A stretch of DNA of 62,604 nt from Gammaproteobacteria bacterium (GTDB taxonomy: Bacteria; Pseudomonadota; Gammaproteobacteria; GCA-001735895), in assembly GCA_030066085.1 (NCBI GenBank), contig JASJCI010000007.1, positions 92,363 to 154,966 of the forward strand, given 5' to 3'. Position numbers and translations under genes: made by a program. This document shows, piece after piece, positions 50,410-59,606 of this stretch. Each line of letters starts with the position of its first letter. Positions within the stretch are counted from its first letter, which is position 1. The notes under the pieces were generated by a model that ran no database searches, was not told where the DNA came from, and worked only from the letters and a program-made list of their open reading frames with translations.

Positions 50410-52197
50410 CTAACCGTCACCATGACACCCGAGTCCCGCCATGTGTAAGCCTTCGAGTAAATGTTGCCAGTCCGCCTCGGTTCGAAAATTGTCTCTGTAG
50501 TTACCCAGTAGATCGGCAGTGGCATCAGCCACACCCCCCGATTCAAGTTCCTTTTGTCGTTGTGCGATGAATTTGTTCAAAGCATCACGGGCATGTTCGA
50601 GTTGGCCCACCCGCGCAAGGGAAGCCGCCAGAACTCCATAACCCCATCCATCCATGCGGACGACGCGCAAGGTATCTATTGCTTCCTGATACCGTCCGGC
50701 ACGGTAGTAGGCCTGCCCGAGCCACCTTTGGTAGGTATCGGGAAACAGCGGATTGAGACGAATCGCCTCTTCCAGCAGGGCAATCCCGACATCAAGGCGA
50801 CCGACTGCTTTGAAACCGTTTCCCGCTTCGGCCAAAATGTCCGCCTCGCCCGGCTTCATCGTCAATACCCGGTCAAGCTCCTTTTCAGCTTCCTCCCAGC
50901 GACCTTTACCGATCAGCGCCCATGCCAGGATTATTCGCGCCAACGCGTCATGATTGTCGAACTCCAGGGCTTTCTGAGAGTATTCAAGAGCATTGTGCAA
51001 AGGTTTCTCGGTACGCAACCAGCCCAGGAAATAGTCCGTGGTATAGGTGTTAGCAAGTCCTGCATAGGCTCTCGAAAACTGCGGATCGCGTTCAATTGCC
51101 TTCCGGTATAACCGTGCCGCGGCGATATTGTCATCTGGATTGAAGCGATAATACTGACGGTTGGCCTGCAGGAGGTACTCGTACGATTTGATACTGTTGG
51201 TGGGTTTCCTTGCCGCTTTCTCCGAAACAGTCTTTCCCAACTGCGCGGCAATGGTGGCGACAATGGCCCGCGTTACCTCGTCCTGAACCGCGAAGATATC
51301 GTCCAGTTCCCTGTCATAGCGCTCACCCCAGATTTGTTTTCCGCTTTCAGCGTCGACCAGCTGCGCGGTAATCCTGGCCTGGTTCCCGGCCCGGCGAACA
51401 CTGCCTTCAACAAGGTATTGCACACCGAGTTTTGCAGCAACTTCCTTTATATCCACATCCTTGCCTTTGAACGCAAACGACGAATGTCGCGCAATGACAT
51501 TCAACATGGAAAAGCGGGAAAGCTCGGTGATGATGTCCTCGGTAATTCCGTCGCTGAAAAACTCCTGCTCCGGATCACCACTCATGTTGCCGAGGGGTAA
51601 CAGGGCAATAGAGGGTTTATCCGCGTAGCCCGCAGTCGTTACTTTCGGTCGAGCCTGGGCGTGAGCCTGGGATTGCTGTTCAACCGCATAAACCCGAACC
51701 GGCTCGTCGAAACCTTTTAGTTCCCTTTCCCCCAGGTTTTCAAACTCAAATGGCAATCGCCTGGGTACTGTCTCGTATACGGCTCCCTGGAGACGGATTC
51801 CCCCTGGCTCAGCCAACTGCTCCAGACGCTGTGCCAGCACTATACCTTCTCCTGTCACGGTATTGTCGGCAACGATCACTTCGCCCATGGCAATGCCGAT
51901 TCGAAGCACGGGATGTATCTGATCGGGTAATTCTTGCAGGTAAACCTCATTTGCACCCTGGAACTCGATTGCCGCGGCGACCGCATCCGAAGCCCTCGAA
52001 AACTCGGCAATCAGGGCATCGCCCCTAATCTCGCGAGCTACGCCATCATGAGCCTTTATCGTTTCTGCAAAGCGCTGGAATGCATCCCGGATTCGCTGGT
52101 GCGCGATAGTCTCGTCATGGCGCACGAGCTTAGTCGAAGCTACCACATCGGCATGAAGGATAACCGCCAGCTTGCGCGATAGTTGATCCTTGTCCAT
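50410..52197 (-). CDS. Class III cyclase with TolB-like and TPR modules
   Basis: 595 residues, no signal peptide. N-terminal class III nucleotide cyclase domain (~1-170): 'AVILHADVVAST' (metal-binding Asp), 'EIRGDALIAEF' (second Asp), 'LRIGIAMGEVIVADNTVTGEGIVLAQRLEQLAE' (the family's Asn-Arg segment is altered). Middle region ('SIALLPLGNMSGDPEQEFFSDGITEDIITELSRF', 'LVEGSVRRAGNQARITAQLVDAESGKQIWGERYDREL') is a TolB/FlgO-like module. C-terminal TPR repeats (~350-560). This architecture is widespread in proteobacterial cytoplasmic adenylate cyclases. Ligand or partner unknown. Single gene, with 187 bp between it and the PhyH gene. Confidence 0.88.
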   Translation of the reverse strand: MDKDQLSRKLAVILHADVVASTKLVRHDETIAHQRIRDAFQRFAETIKAHDGVAREIRGDALIAEFSRASDAVAAAIEFQGANEVYLQELPDQIHPVLRIGIAMGEVIVADNTVTGEGIVLAQRLEQLAEPGGIRLQGAVYETVPRRLPFEFENLGERELKGFDEPVRVYAVEQQSQAHAQARPKVTTAGYADKPSIALLPLGNMSGDPEQEFFSDGITEDIITELSRFSMLNVIARHSSFAFKGKDVDIKEVAAKLGVQYLVEGSVRRAGNQARITAQLVDAESGKQIWGERYDRELDDIFAVQDEVTRAIVATIAAQLGKTVSEKAARKPTNSIKSYEYLLQANRQYYRFNPDDNIAAARLYRKAIERDPQFSRAYAGLANTYTTDYFLGWLRTEKPLHNALEYSQKALEFDNHDALARIILAWALIGKGRWEEAEKELDRVLTMKPGEADILAEAGNGFKAVGRLDVGIALLEEAIRLNPLFPDTYQRWLGQAYYRAGRYQEAIDTLRVVRMDGWGYGVLAASLARVGQLEHARDALNKFIAQRQKELESGGVADATADLLGNYRDNFRTEADWQHLLEGLHMAGLGCHGDG

Positions 52198-52384
52198 GGA
52201 GAGCCTGGTCAGGGGTTAAGCGCCAAATCGTATCACAATGGCTCCTGAATCACCGCGCGCCGAGGTTACAGTGAGCGTTCGGCACTGGCTGTTCTGTAAA
52301 GCTCGGCACAGTCGCGTCAGCGTCTGGTATCAAGTACACAACGGTAAATCTGGTTGTATTTTTGTCCGATGGCGATCGGCAAAT

Positions 52385-53245
52385 CTAGGCTCGCGACCAT
52401 ACCCGCGGGTACAGGTCCGTACCAGGGCGATCACCCGGCATGAGTCCATTCTCGGTCATAATGGCACTATGATCGGGGTCCATTCCGCATTCACGAAACT
52501 TGATGCGGACGTCATCACCCAGCCATTTGGTGGTAAATACCCGAAGCCCACGTTCCCCGTCCAGCTTACCTGATCCGCCATGAATGATTCGACTGTTGAA
52601 GACCACGCAGTCTCCCGGTTGCATATCCCAGCTCACGACTCCAAAGTGTTCTGGATCGGCATCAATGTCGGGAAGCGCTTGTTCCGCAATACCTGAGAAG
52701 TCAACCTGATCGACACCTGTTTTACCGTCCGGATTCAACTCCCCGAAATTGTATTGATCAAAAACCGGGGCGTGCCGATGCGAGCCCGGCACATAAGCCA
52801 GTGCGCTTTCTCTTTTAACCGGATCCAGTGGCATCCAGATAGTGCAGGTATCGTATCCTTCCACCGACCAGTAGGGTTCGTCCTGATGCCAGGGTGTGGC
52901 GAACTGAGTACCGGCAGAACGCACAAAAACTGCATCGAAGAAAAAGTTTACGTGATTCGAGCCCATCAAATCAGCCGCAATTTGCGCGGCAGGTGATTCG
53001 AAGATATATCGCCTGTACTGCTCGATGGCCCGCCACGCTTGACTATCCCAAAACATAGTGCGTCCTTCGGCATCTCTATCCCAGACCCTTGAACGATAGG
53101 TTGGATTTCGGCAGTTTTGGGCAAGGCCATTTGCCAGTAACTCAATCCAGTCTGCGTCGAACAGTTCTTGTAGCAGCACCACACCTTCAGTCTGATACGT
53201 TGCAATTTCGACAGAAGTGATTGCTCGGGGCAAGTCGCTATTCAT
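52385..53245 (-). CDS. Phytanoyl-CoA dioxygenase (PhyH) family protein
   Basis: 286 residues. Fe(II)/2-oxoglutarate dioxygenase motifs: H-x-D in 'TPWHQDEPYWSVEG' and the distal His in 'VFNSRIIHGGSGKLDGERGLRVF', with the Arg that binds 2-oxoglutarate. Length and C-terminus ('DGDRPGTDLYPRVWS'-type) fit PhyH relatives that hydroxylate acyl-CoA or small hydrophobic/quaternary amine substrates (ectoine hydroxylase belongs to the same superfamily). Substrate not predictable. It is transcribed alone between two long non-coding segments. Confidence 0.9.
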   Translation of the reverse strand: MNSDLPRAITSVEIATYQTEGVVLLQELFDADWIELLANGLAQNCRNPTYRSRVWDRDAEGRTMFWDSQAWRAIEQYRRYIFESPAAQIAADLMGSNHVNFFFDAVFVRSAGTQFATPWHQDEPYWSVEGYDTCTIWMPLDPVKRESALAYVPGSHRHAPVFDQYNFGELNPDGKTGVDQVDFSGIAEQALPDIDADPEHFGVVSWDMQPGDCVVFNSRIIHGGSGKLDGERGLRVFTTKWLGDDVRIKFRECGMDPDHSAIMTENGLMPGDRPGTDLYPRVWSRA

Positions 53246-53782
53246 CTTGAAGTATCTCGGCTTTGAATCGGCTCGACGCGTTAAGGTAGCCGTAAAGAGT
53301 CAGACTTGTAACCTGAATTTGCAGATCTGTGAAACGGCATGGCAAAAAGAATAACTGCGATTTACCCTGTTTGTCGATAACTCCTGCCAATGTCAGCTAT
53401 TAGCGAGAGCCGTCTCCGCGTCCCGATTCATGCGCGCCTGTTATCAAAAGTACTGCCTCGTATCCGTATAGGCTCCACGGTAATAATCGGCTCACGAGCA
53501 ATCGCAAAACAGGCGATGCTGTCTCACGATCTCACGTTATGTAGCGAGGGTTCTGTCGCCGCCGCGCCCTGCGGATAAATTCTTTCCGGACGCGCGATCA
53601 ACTTCCTGGTTGTAAATCATCACCCGCTCTCTTTAAGGTCTGTTTGTTTGAACCCCCCGTGATTTCGCCCGAGAGACCGACCAGGTTGCTTTCCCGCGAT
53701 ACATCGATGCGTTTGCGAAGAAATCGATAAATGTTTTTCGTTAGCGGACGATAAAGGAGTTACCAGTAACGAGTGATCGCGC
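53246..53782. other. 537-bp intergenic region
   Basis: I see no supported gene, tRNA, terminator or repeat. A purine-rich AAAGGAG stands 30 bp before the MotB-like gene start but its spacing to that ATG is too long. The stretch is more AT-rich than the genome average. Confidence 0.5.
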
Positions 53783-54712
53783 ATGAACGTTACTTCCGCG
53801 GCAACCGCCCGCTGCAAAAGCACCGGGCAAGGGAAGTATGAAAGTCCGCGTTTACAGCAGATGAACCGAGAACCGGAAACAGAACAGGACAGCCCCGAGT
53901 CGGAGTCGGAATCGCCGGATACCGCGCAGGTTATCTATCTTTCACCGGTGCGGGCCGGTTATGGCGGGGCAACCCCCTTCATGGGCGACGACAAGCTGTT
54001 CGGCGATGCCTGGCCCGCGGGCGACCAGGGTGGCGATCACTGGTCGGTCCCCTGGTCGGACCTGATGATGGTGATGTTCGTCCTGTTCGCCGCATTGCTG
54101 ACCGCGCAGGCGCTGGAGCGCCGGGTTCCCGAACCGGTGCCGTCGCCAGTCGTGGTGCCGTCGCCAGTCGTAAAGATCGAGCCCGAGCCGGTTCCCGAAC
54201 CTGTCGAAAGCGAGCAGCTAACCTTCGAACCACTGATGCGAATCAACGTGTTCGAGCGCAGCCAGCAGGCAGTCAGGGAGACCGAGATCGAGAACGTGGA
54301 AATTGCGATACTCGAGGACCAGTCGGTGAAGGTCAGCGTCCAGGGGCCGATGTTCTTCGAGTTGGGCAAGGCCGATCTGCGCCGTGACATGCGCGAGTTC
54401 CTGTCGAAACTCGCCAGGATTATCATGCAGACGCCCTACCACGTGAACGTGGTCGGGCATACCGACGACTACCCGATCAATACCGATGAATTTCCGAGCA
54501 ACTGGGAACTGTCGGTTACCCGCGCGGCCCGCGTGGCGCGCTACCTGGTCGAGCAGGAAGGCGTCGACCCGACCCGGTTTACCGTTATGGGCCGCTCCGA
54601 GTTCGATCCCCTGCTGCCCAACACCGATGACAGCGCGCGGGCACAGAACCGGCGCGTGGAAATCATAATCACGCGGGAAATCAGCACCGCTGCTGCTGGA
54701 GACAACCCATGA
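53783..54712 (+). CDS. MotB-like stator protein (OmpA/MotB family)
   Basis: 309 residues; an internal ATG at 53861 is an alternative start (26 residues shorter). A long acidic N-terminal tail is followed by one transmembrane helix carrying the conserved channel Asp93 in 'PWSDLMMVMFVLFAALLT', a Pro/Glu/Val-rich linker, and an OmpA-like peptidoglycan-binding domain ('VVGHTDDYPINTDEFPSNWELSVTRAARVA', 'RAQNRRVEIIITRE'). The MotB FPSNWELS-type motif is present. The gene overlaps the MotA-like gene by 4 bp, so the two proteins are made in step. No flagellar genes are near, so a separate stator (swimming, gliding or TolR/ExbD-type) is possible. Confidence 0.9.
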   Translation: MNVTSAATARCKSTGQGKYESPRLQQMNREPETEQDSPESESESPDTAQVIYLSPVRAGYGGATPFMGDDKLFGDAWPAGDQGGDHWSVPWSDLMMVMFVLFAALLTAQALERRVPEPVPSPVVVPSPVVKIEPEPVPEPVESEQLTFEPLMRINVFERSQQAVRETEIENVEIAILEDQSVKVSVQGPMFFELGKADLRRDMREFLSKLARIIMQTPYHVNVVGHTDDYPINTDEFPSNWELSVTRAARVARYLVEQEGVDPTRFTVMGRSEFDPLLPNTDDSARAQNRRVEIIITREISTAAAGDNP

Positions 54713-55536
54713 TCAAGAGTAACCTGCTCGCCGTCGTTTTGTTCGCATTGATTTTCGTCGGCAGTTTCAGCCTCGGCGAAAACTCGGCCCTTTTCTTCAA
54801 TCTGCTCGGCATGGTAATCGTTCTCTCGGGCCTGCTCGGCGCCATGTTCCTGAGCTACCCGGCCAGGAATATCGGCGTTGCCTGCGGCGTGGCGTGGAAT
54901 GCCTACCGTATCGATCTGCCAACGCACGAGAAGGTCATCGAGGCGCTGATGGAGCTGTCCGTGCGTTCACGCAGCAAGGGCATGATCGCCCTCGAGGATA
55001 CCGAGGCGACGACCACGATCAGTTATCTCAAGCGCACGCTGTCCCTGCTGGTCGATAACTACGGCATCGAGGAGATGCGCGAAATCCTCGAAACCGAAAT
55101 GTATTACTTCAAGCAGCGCCGCATACAGCACGAGCGGCTGATACGTCACGCGGCCAGGCTGGCGCCCGCATTCGGCGTGGCAGGCAGCGTGATCGGCTTG
55201 ATCGCGATGTTATCGGGCATCGGCGATCCCGACGTAATCGTGAAGTCGATTCCCATCGCGCTGACTTCGACCCTGTACGGTATCGTGTTGAGCAACTTCT
55301 TTTTGACGCCGATGGCGGAGAACCTGCATTCGAAGACCCAGAACGAATTGCTGATTCAGAAGCTGATCACGGATGGCGTCATTGCCATTCGCTACGAGCA
55401 AAATCCCTATCGCCTGGTGAAACGGCTGGAATCCTTCCTGACCCCGGCGGCCCGGCACGAAAACCAGTACAGCTTCGAGGAAATCCGGGACAAGATCCAG
55501 GACATGAAGCACGAGGTGGCCGAGGAAGTCGCCTGA
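54709..55536 (+). CDS. MotA/ExbB-like stator protein
   Basis: 275 residues, four predicted membrane helices: 'LLAVVLFALIFVGSFSL', 'FFNLLGMVIVLSGLLGAMFLS', then 'LAPAFGVAGSVIGLIAMLSGIG' and 'IPIALTSTLYGIVLSNFFLTPMA' after a large cytoplasmic loop. The MotA proton-channel segment pattern (A-P-A-F-G-x-x-G-x-x-x-G-L-I) is present. Flagellar MotA normally precedes MotB; here the order is MotB then MotA. The ATGA overlap shows translational coupling, so they are expected to form one complex. Confidence 0.9.
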   Translation: MIKSNLLAVVLFALIFVGSFSLGENSALFFNLLGMVIVLSGLLGAMFLSYPARNIGVACGVAWNAYRIDLPTHEKVIEALMELSVRSRSKGMIALEDTEATTTISYLKRTLSLLVDNYGIEEMREILETEMYYFKQRRIQHERLIRHAARLAPAFGVAGSVIGLIAMLSGIGDPDVIVKSIPIALTSTLYGIVLSNFFLTPMAENLHSKTQNELLIQKLITDGVIAIRYEQNPYRLVKRLESFLTPAARHENQYSFEEIRDKIQDMKHEVAEEVA

Positions 55537-55606
55537 GCCGGTCACGGATTAGCGCGGGCAAGAACCCGCTAAACCGTCGGCATGAGCCAGGGGCAATACC
55601 GGTTAC

Positions 55607-56260
55607 CTAGTCCAGGCCGAGCCTGTATTCACTCCAGCGGGATGCGCCCGCGGTAAAACCGAGCAATCGATCGGAGGTATGCACGAGCACCTTGCTCGCG
55701 GTTACATTGACCTCTTGCACGGTTTCGCCGGGCCGCATGCGCACCTCCGTAAAAGACGTTGCACCGACCGCGAGGCCGAAGGCCCGGCTTTGCGTGATCA
55801 CCGCGGCGACGTAATCCCCCGATTTAACCGCCAGCAGTTCGTCTCTCACCGGCAGCCTGGTTTCGATAAACCTGTTGGAGAGGGCACTGTAGCCGACAGC
55901 ACGGTTGTCGGTTACCAGCAGGGCCAGGGAGGGAGACAGCAGCGCGGTGGTTACCTTGTCGGGTTCATCCGTTTGCAAACGCAATATGTGCCAGGAGCGG
56001 GAGGACGTGGATATTACGAGGAACCGGGAACCGGTCAGAAAGGCAGCCAGTTTGCCGCTGGTATCACGCCATAACACCTCTTCCCTCGGCTGCAGGCTTA
56101 CGGGTTTGGCCTTTGTACCCCGGACAACGGCGATAACTTCGCGGTTCCCTTCAACGATATCGATCAGTGGTTCGGTATCATCGAAGGCCCTGGCGGAACC
56201 CGCGGAAAGACAAAGGCACAGGAAAACCAGGAGGGCCGGGACTATCCGATGTTTCGACAT
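55607..56260 (-). CDS. Unrecognised secreted protein, beta-rich
   Basis: 217 residues from the ATG at 56260 (GAGG upstream; open frame continues 25 codons). It has a clear signal peptide ('ALLVFLCLCLSAGSARA|F'). The mature part shows repeated beta-strand segments with similar spacing ('REVIAVVRGTKAKPVSLQPREEVLWRDTS', 'FLVISTSSRSWHILRLQ', 'LALLVTDNRAVGYSALSNRFIETRL', 'VAAVITQSRAFGLAVGATSFTEVRM'), suggestive of a beta-propeller-like fold. I recognise no family. It is divergent from the small lipoprotein gene with 258 bp between them. Confidence 0.7.
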   Translation of the reverse strand: MSKHRIVPALLVFLCLCLSAGSARAFDDTEPLIDIVEGNREVIAVVRGTKAKPVSLQPREEVLWRDTSGKLAAFLTGSRFLVISTSSRSWHILRLQTDEPDKVTTALLSPSLALLVTDNRAVGYSALSNRFIETRLPVRDELLAVKSGDYVAAVITQSRAFGLAVGATSFTEVRMRPGETVQEVNVTASKVLVHTSDRLLGFTAGASRWSEYRLGLD

Positions 56261-56518
56261 GGTGCCTCTGCGGGAAAGGTGCTTTTGTTCGAGCAACTGT
56301 TGCATAGTATTGCACGGCTGCGAATCCAAAAGCATCCTGCTGCAGCAAAAGCAAGCGCCCTGCCCGGTCGAGGTTCGAGCACTCCGGGGGCGATAGCGGG
56401 CAGCTCGCGCAGAAACCTGTCGCGAACTGTTTATGTACTGCCCACAAAAAAGCCATGGACATATAATGCGTGTTGTGTTGATCAGGATCGTTTAGCTTAC
56501 GGACACAAGGAGAAATCA

Positions 56519-56977
56519 ATGTTGTCAACCAGCGCCAGGCTCATACTGTTTATTGCCGCCGTATCCGGCCTGGCAGCCTGCGGCTCACAACTGGAAAAAC
56601 AGTTCCTCGGTCCCGACCCGCAGGATTTGATAAACGGCGGCGCCACGCGCATTGGCGGAGAACAAACGCGAGCCCATGTTTCCGGCAACACCGAGATCTG
56701 GGAAGAAGGCAACGTGTACTACAAGCCCGACGGAGAACTCGAGCTGCGATGGCGCAAGGCCAGGTTCAAGGGATCCTGGGAAGTTGCCGCCAACGGGGTC
56801 GTGTGCTGGACAATCCCGGCCTGGCAGAAACTCGATATCCCGGATGGCAACAGCCTGCAAACCGCGAGGTCGGCACGCAATTGCCATTACTATCTCGATG
56901 ACAACGGCAGGATTACCACGGTCCAGGGCAAGCGCGTCGTCGGCGTAAATCAAATCAGGAAAGGCAGAAATCTCTGA
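56519..56977 (+). CDS. Small secreted lipoprotein (DUF995-like)
   Basis: 152 residues from the ATG at 56519, preceded by AAGGAGA; the frame is open upstream without coding character. Signal peptide ends in a lipobox, 'ILFIAAVSGLAACG' (LAAC; Cys at 21). The mature domain has Trp/Gly-rich strands ('ISGNTEIWEEGNVYYKPDG' and 'ARFKGSWEVAANGVVCWTIPAW') plus a late Cys that could pair. The shape resembles DUF995 proteins, but the match is weak, so the family is given with caution. It should sit in the outer or inner membrane as a lipoprotein. Confidence 0.7.
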   Translation: MLSTSARLILFIAAVSGLAACGSQLEKQFLGPDPQDLINGGATRIGGEQTRAHVSGNTEIWEEGNVYYKPDGELELRWRKARFKGSWEVAANGVVCWTIPAWQKLDIPDGNSLQTARSARNCHYYLDDNGRITTVQGKRVVGVNQIRKGRNL

Positions 56978-57144
56978 TCCGAACCGCGAGGCGAGCGATT
57001 TGCGGCGGCCCCGCTCGCTTCGCCCGCAAAGCACGTTCCGGCGCACTACACCGATGCGATTTCGATGCCGGGAGTCTGTCGTCCTTCGACCTGCACCGGC
57101 TTCTGCGCCTGGCCAGTTTGCCGGCAGCTAGCTAACCCTACCCG

Positions 57145-59010
57145 TTACCTTCGAGACTCACTGCCGTGATGACCGGAATCAAAAACCAGCACTCGATCCT
57201 GGCCGGTGCGCTTTATCAACCCGATGCCCGGATCGGAATGATCGAACTCCTCGCCGTTCAACAGCAGCTTGAAAAGCCGCGCGGCCTCGGGAGTCGAGGG
57301 TGAATTGAAATGTCGATGCACAGAATTGCTGAAGCGGGTCAAGTCAAGGTATCGAGCATTGCCGGCGAGATCATCGGCGTGAAAATCGGCGCCGACGCCC
57401 GTCCCCAGCCGGGGGCCCGGCTTTTCACCGACCTTTCTGAAAAACATGTTGGAAACTCCCAGCACCAGGTCTCCACGGTGCTGCAGGATATAGACCTTGT
57501 CCGCGAAGTCGACTTTTTCGACCCACTCCCGGTGCGCATCCCAGGGCACGTCCGCGCTATGCAGGACTACCGAGTCAAACAGGCTGTTCGAAAGCTGGCC
57601 CGGCTCGTAGAACTCCTGGAGGAATATTTTTATCGGTATATTCCCCATGCTGTGCGCCATCAGCGTGATATTTCTGTCTTTACCCGGGCCGGGATTGCGG
57701 GACAGGTATGCATCGAGATCACGCAGTAGCCGTGACACCCCATCCGCCGAGTTGATCGCGTGCTGGTAGGGGCGAACGCTGGAGTCGCCCCAGGATAGCC
57801 AGCGGACCATCACGAAGACGGTGTCGCTGTAGGATTCTACGGACGGAATCATCCCCGGCGCAAAATTCGACTCGAAATTCTGCCCCCTGCCGTGAATGTA
57901 AAAAACGATACTGCGGTTATCCCGCGTCTGGAAAAGCATATCGAACAATTCATCGCTTCGGTCCAGGCTAAACGGCCGTTCCAGCCCGGTTTCGATGGTA
58001 AAGAGCTCGATTTTCTCGTTGCCAACCCTCCTGATGTTCCATTCCCCCCCGGCATTATGTCCGGCGGCCCACCAGCTCCCCTCGAGGCGTTCACCGTTCC
58101 CGACCATCCACTCACCGTATACCTTGTTTCCGAATGGGTAAGTCACCGACCCGTCACCAAACACCTCGAACCTGACCTTTTCGCCATCGACGGTTCCGGT
58201 AAAACGGAACATACCCGCGCTATCAGTCGCGCTGATCCGGTCGCCACGCTGCTCCACTTTCAGGATCAGGTTCCGGTAGCGCCGGGTAAAGTACCAGTGG
58301 TGATTGTTGGTTATTTCCGAAATGTAAGTTCCGGACAGATCGACCTTGCCCGACTCGCTAGCGGGTTCTGCTGAATCTACGGCCGGTTTCGCCGGACTGG
58401 ATGATCGATTACCGGTGGCCACCCCCTCGCCGGCATATCTTTGCGCGCGGTGTTGCCCGGTTCGCAGCAGGTTCCACTTGCCCGATGCACCACCGCCGCC
58501 GTTGGTATGCCATTTGCCCTCGAGCCTGCCGGCATCGGCGCCGATTTCCCAGGTTCCGTTGATTTCGTTGCCGCGGATGATGTAGAACCTGACGACACTC
58601 CCCTCGCGCCTGCCATTGATCCTGATATTCCCCGAACTATCCGTACCCGTGATCGTGCTGCCGTCCTGTTGCAGGGTGATTTGCATGCTCCGCTGCCTGG
58701 TCGTAAAAACGGTTCTGCCGCCGCTCTCGGTTATTTCGGAAACGTAGGTGCCCGACAGATCGAATGCAGCAACCGTATGCGCCGGGCCGGTACTCGATCC
58801 TGCCGCTAGCGCATGCCCTGTCGGGCTCTCCGGTACTCGAGTGCGGGATTTAGCCGGGAATGAGGGCGCATAGGATAACGCGGAAAATGCAACAAGACCG
58901 CCCAAACCGCCAGGCGGTGCCGTGAGCGCGCATCCCTGCACGAGTGCCGCCATCGATACCAGCGCGAGCAACCTGTATACCGACCGGATACATGGAGCCT
59001 GGGATTCCAT
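57145..59010 (-). CDS. Lipoprotein with duplicated beta domain and a DUF900-type alpha/beta hydrolase
   Basis: 621 residues from the ATG at 59010 (GTG at 59016 is possible). Lipobox ALVQGC (Cys27). Two copies of a ~105-residue domain begin 'FDLSGTYVSEITE' (~83) and 'VDLSGTYISEITN' (~223), both ending near a 'GxWNxxR' motif. The C-terminal ~290 residues are a DUF900-like hydrolase: 'IVFYIHGRGQNFESNF' (oxyanion loop), nucleophile Ser454 in 'MAHSMGNIPI', Asp in 'VLHSADVPWDAHREW' and His near 'SVHRHFN'. Suggests an envelope lipase/esterase with a carbohydrate- or lipid-sensing front part. Confidence 0.85.
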   Translation of the reverse strand: MESQAPCIRSVYRLLALVSMAALVQGCALTAPPGGLGGLVAFSALSYAPSFPAKSRTRVPESPTGHALAAGSSTGPAHTVAAFDLSGTYVSEITESGGRTVFTTRQRSMQITLQQDGSTITGTDSSGNIRINGRREGSVVRFYIIRGNEINGTWEIGADAGRLEGKWHTNGGGGASGKWNLLRTGQHRAQRYAGEGVATGNRSSSPAKPAVDSAEPASESGKVDLSGTYISEITNNHHWYFTRRYRNLILKVEQRGDRISATDSAGMFRFTGTVDGEKVRFEVFGDGSVTYPFGNKVYGEWMVGNGERLEGSWWAAGHNAGGEWNIRRVGNEKIELFTIETGLERPFSLDRSDELFDMLFQTRDNRSIVFYIHGRGQNFESNFAPGMIPSVESYSDTVFVMVRWLSWGDSSVRPYQHAINSADGVSRLLRDLDAYLSRNPGPGKDRNITLMAHSMGNIPIKIFLQEFYEPGQLSNSLFDSVVLHSADVPWDAHREWVEKVDFADKVYILQHRGDLVLGVSNMFFRKVGEKPGPRLGTGVGADFHADDLAGNARYLDLTRFSNSVHRHFNSPSTPEAARLFKLLLNGEEFDHSDPGIGLIKRTGQDRVLVFDSGHHGSESRR

Positions 59011-59016
59011 GACCAC

Positions 59017-59322
59017 ATGATAAAGACGAATCTTTAACGCTTCAAACCTGGCTGAAACCCCGGTTCGGGCTGATCTCGGCCAGCAGGTGAATCAGCCGGA
59101 CGCCTCTTGCTGCCGTTTTGCCGGTTCCATAGAGCCGGCTTCCTCGCCCGGTTTTCGCGGCAATGGTGCCGCAACCGGGCGACCCGTGCCCGCCAACAAA
59201 CGTCGGACAAGTCCGCGGTACACCGCTGAGCCCATTGTCAATTTACCCAAAATGGGGGATGTGCCGGCGGCTTGCCGCTGTTAGTTTCCATCCGTAGGCA
59301 TGAACACTCAGGATCATGAAAT
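59017..59322. other. 306-bp intergenic region
   Basis: No gene, terminator or RNA identified. The region separates the divergent hydrolase lipoprotein gene and the small ORF at 59323 and should contain their promoters. Confidence 0.4.
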
Positions 59323-59550
59323 ATGAGTGGAGATAATACCGGCCTGTCCTGGGACGGGCTTGACGTCACCGATGACAGCGAGCGTCGCTACACGACGGAT
59401 GTATCGGTAACGCTGTCTAACCTGTCCACCAGGAAACGGGCTCAACGCCGGCGCCGGGAACTGCGTGCACAGCTCGTGCGCGAGCACATGGAAAGCACCA
59501 GGCGAACCCCCACGCTGCTGCAGTCGCTGCTGGCCAGGTTTGCGCGGTAA
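59323..59550 (+). CDS. Small basic protein, unknown
   Basis: 75 residues, no family recognised. The first half is acidic and polar ('MSGDNTGLSWDGLDVTDDSERRY'), the second is strongly basic ('STRKRAQRRRRELRAQLVREHMESTRR'), with a possible amphipathic helix. An AGGATC site lies upstream. It could bind nucleic acid or be a spurious ORF; the balanced composition and start make a real gene slightly more likely. Confidence 0.5.
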   Translation: MSGDNTGLSWDGLDVTDDSERRYTTDVSVTLSNLSTRKRAQRRRRELRAQLVREHMESTRRTPTLLQSLLARFAR

Positions 59551-59606
59551 TCTCGCCGTAACAACGCGGGCAGCCTGTTCCCGCCCGCGCCCCGACATCA
59601 TCGCCT

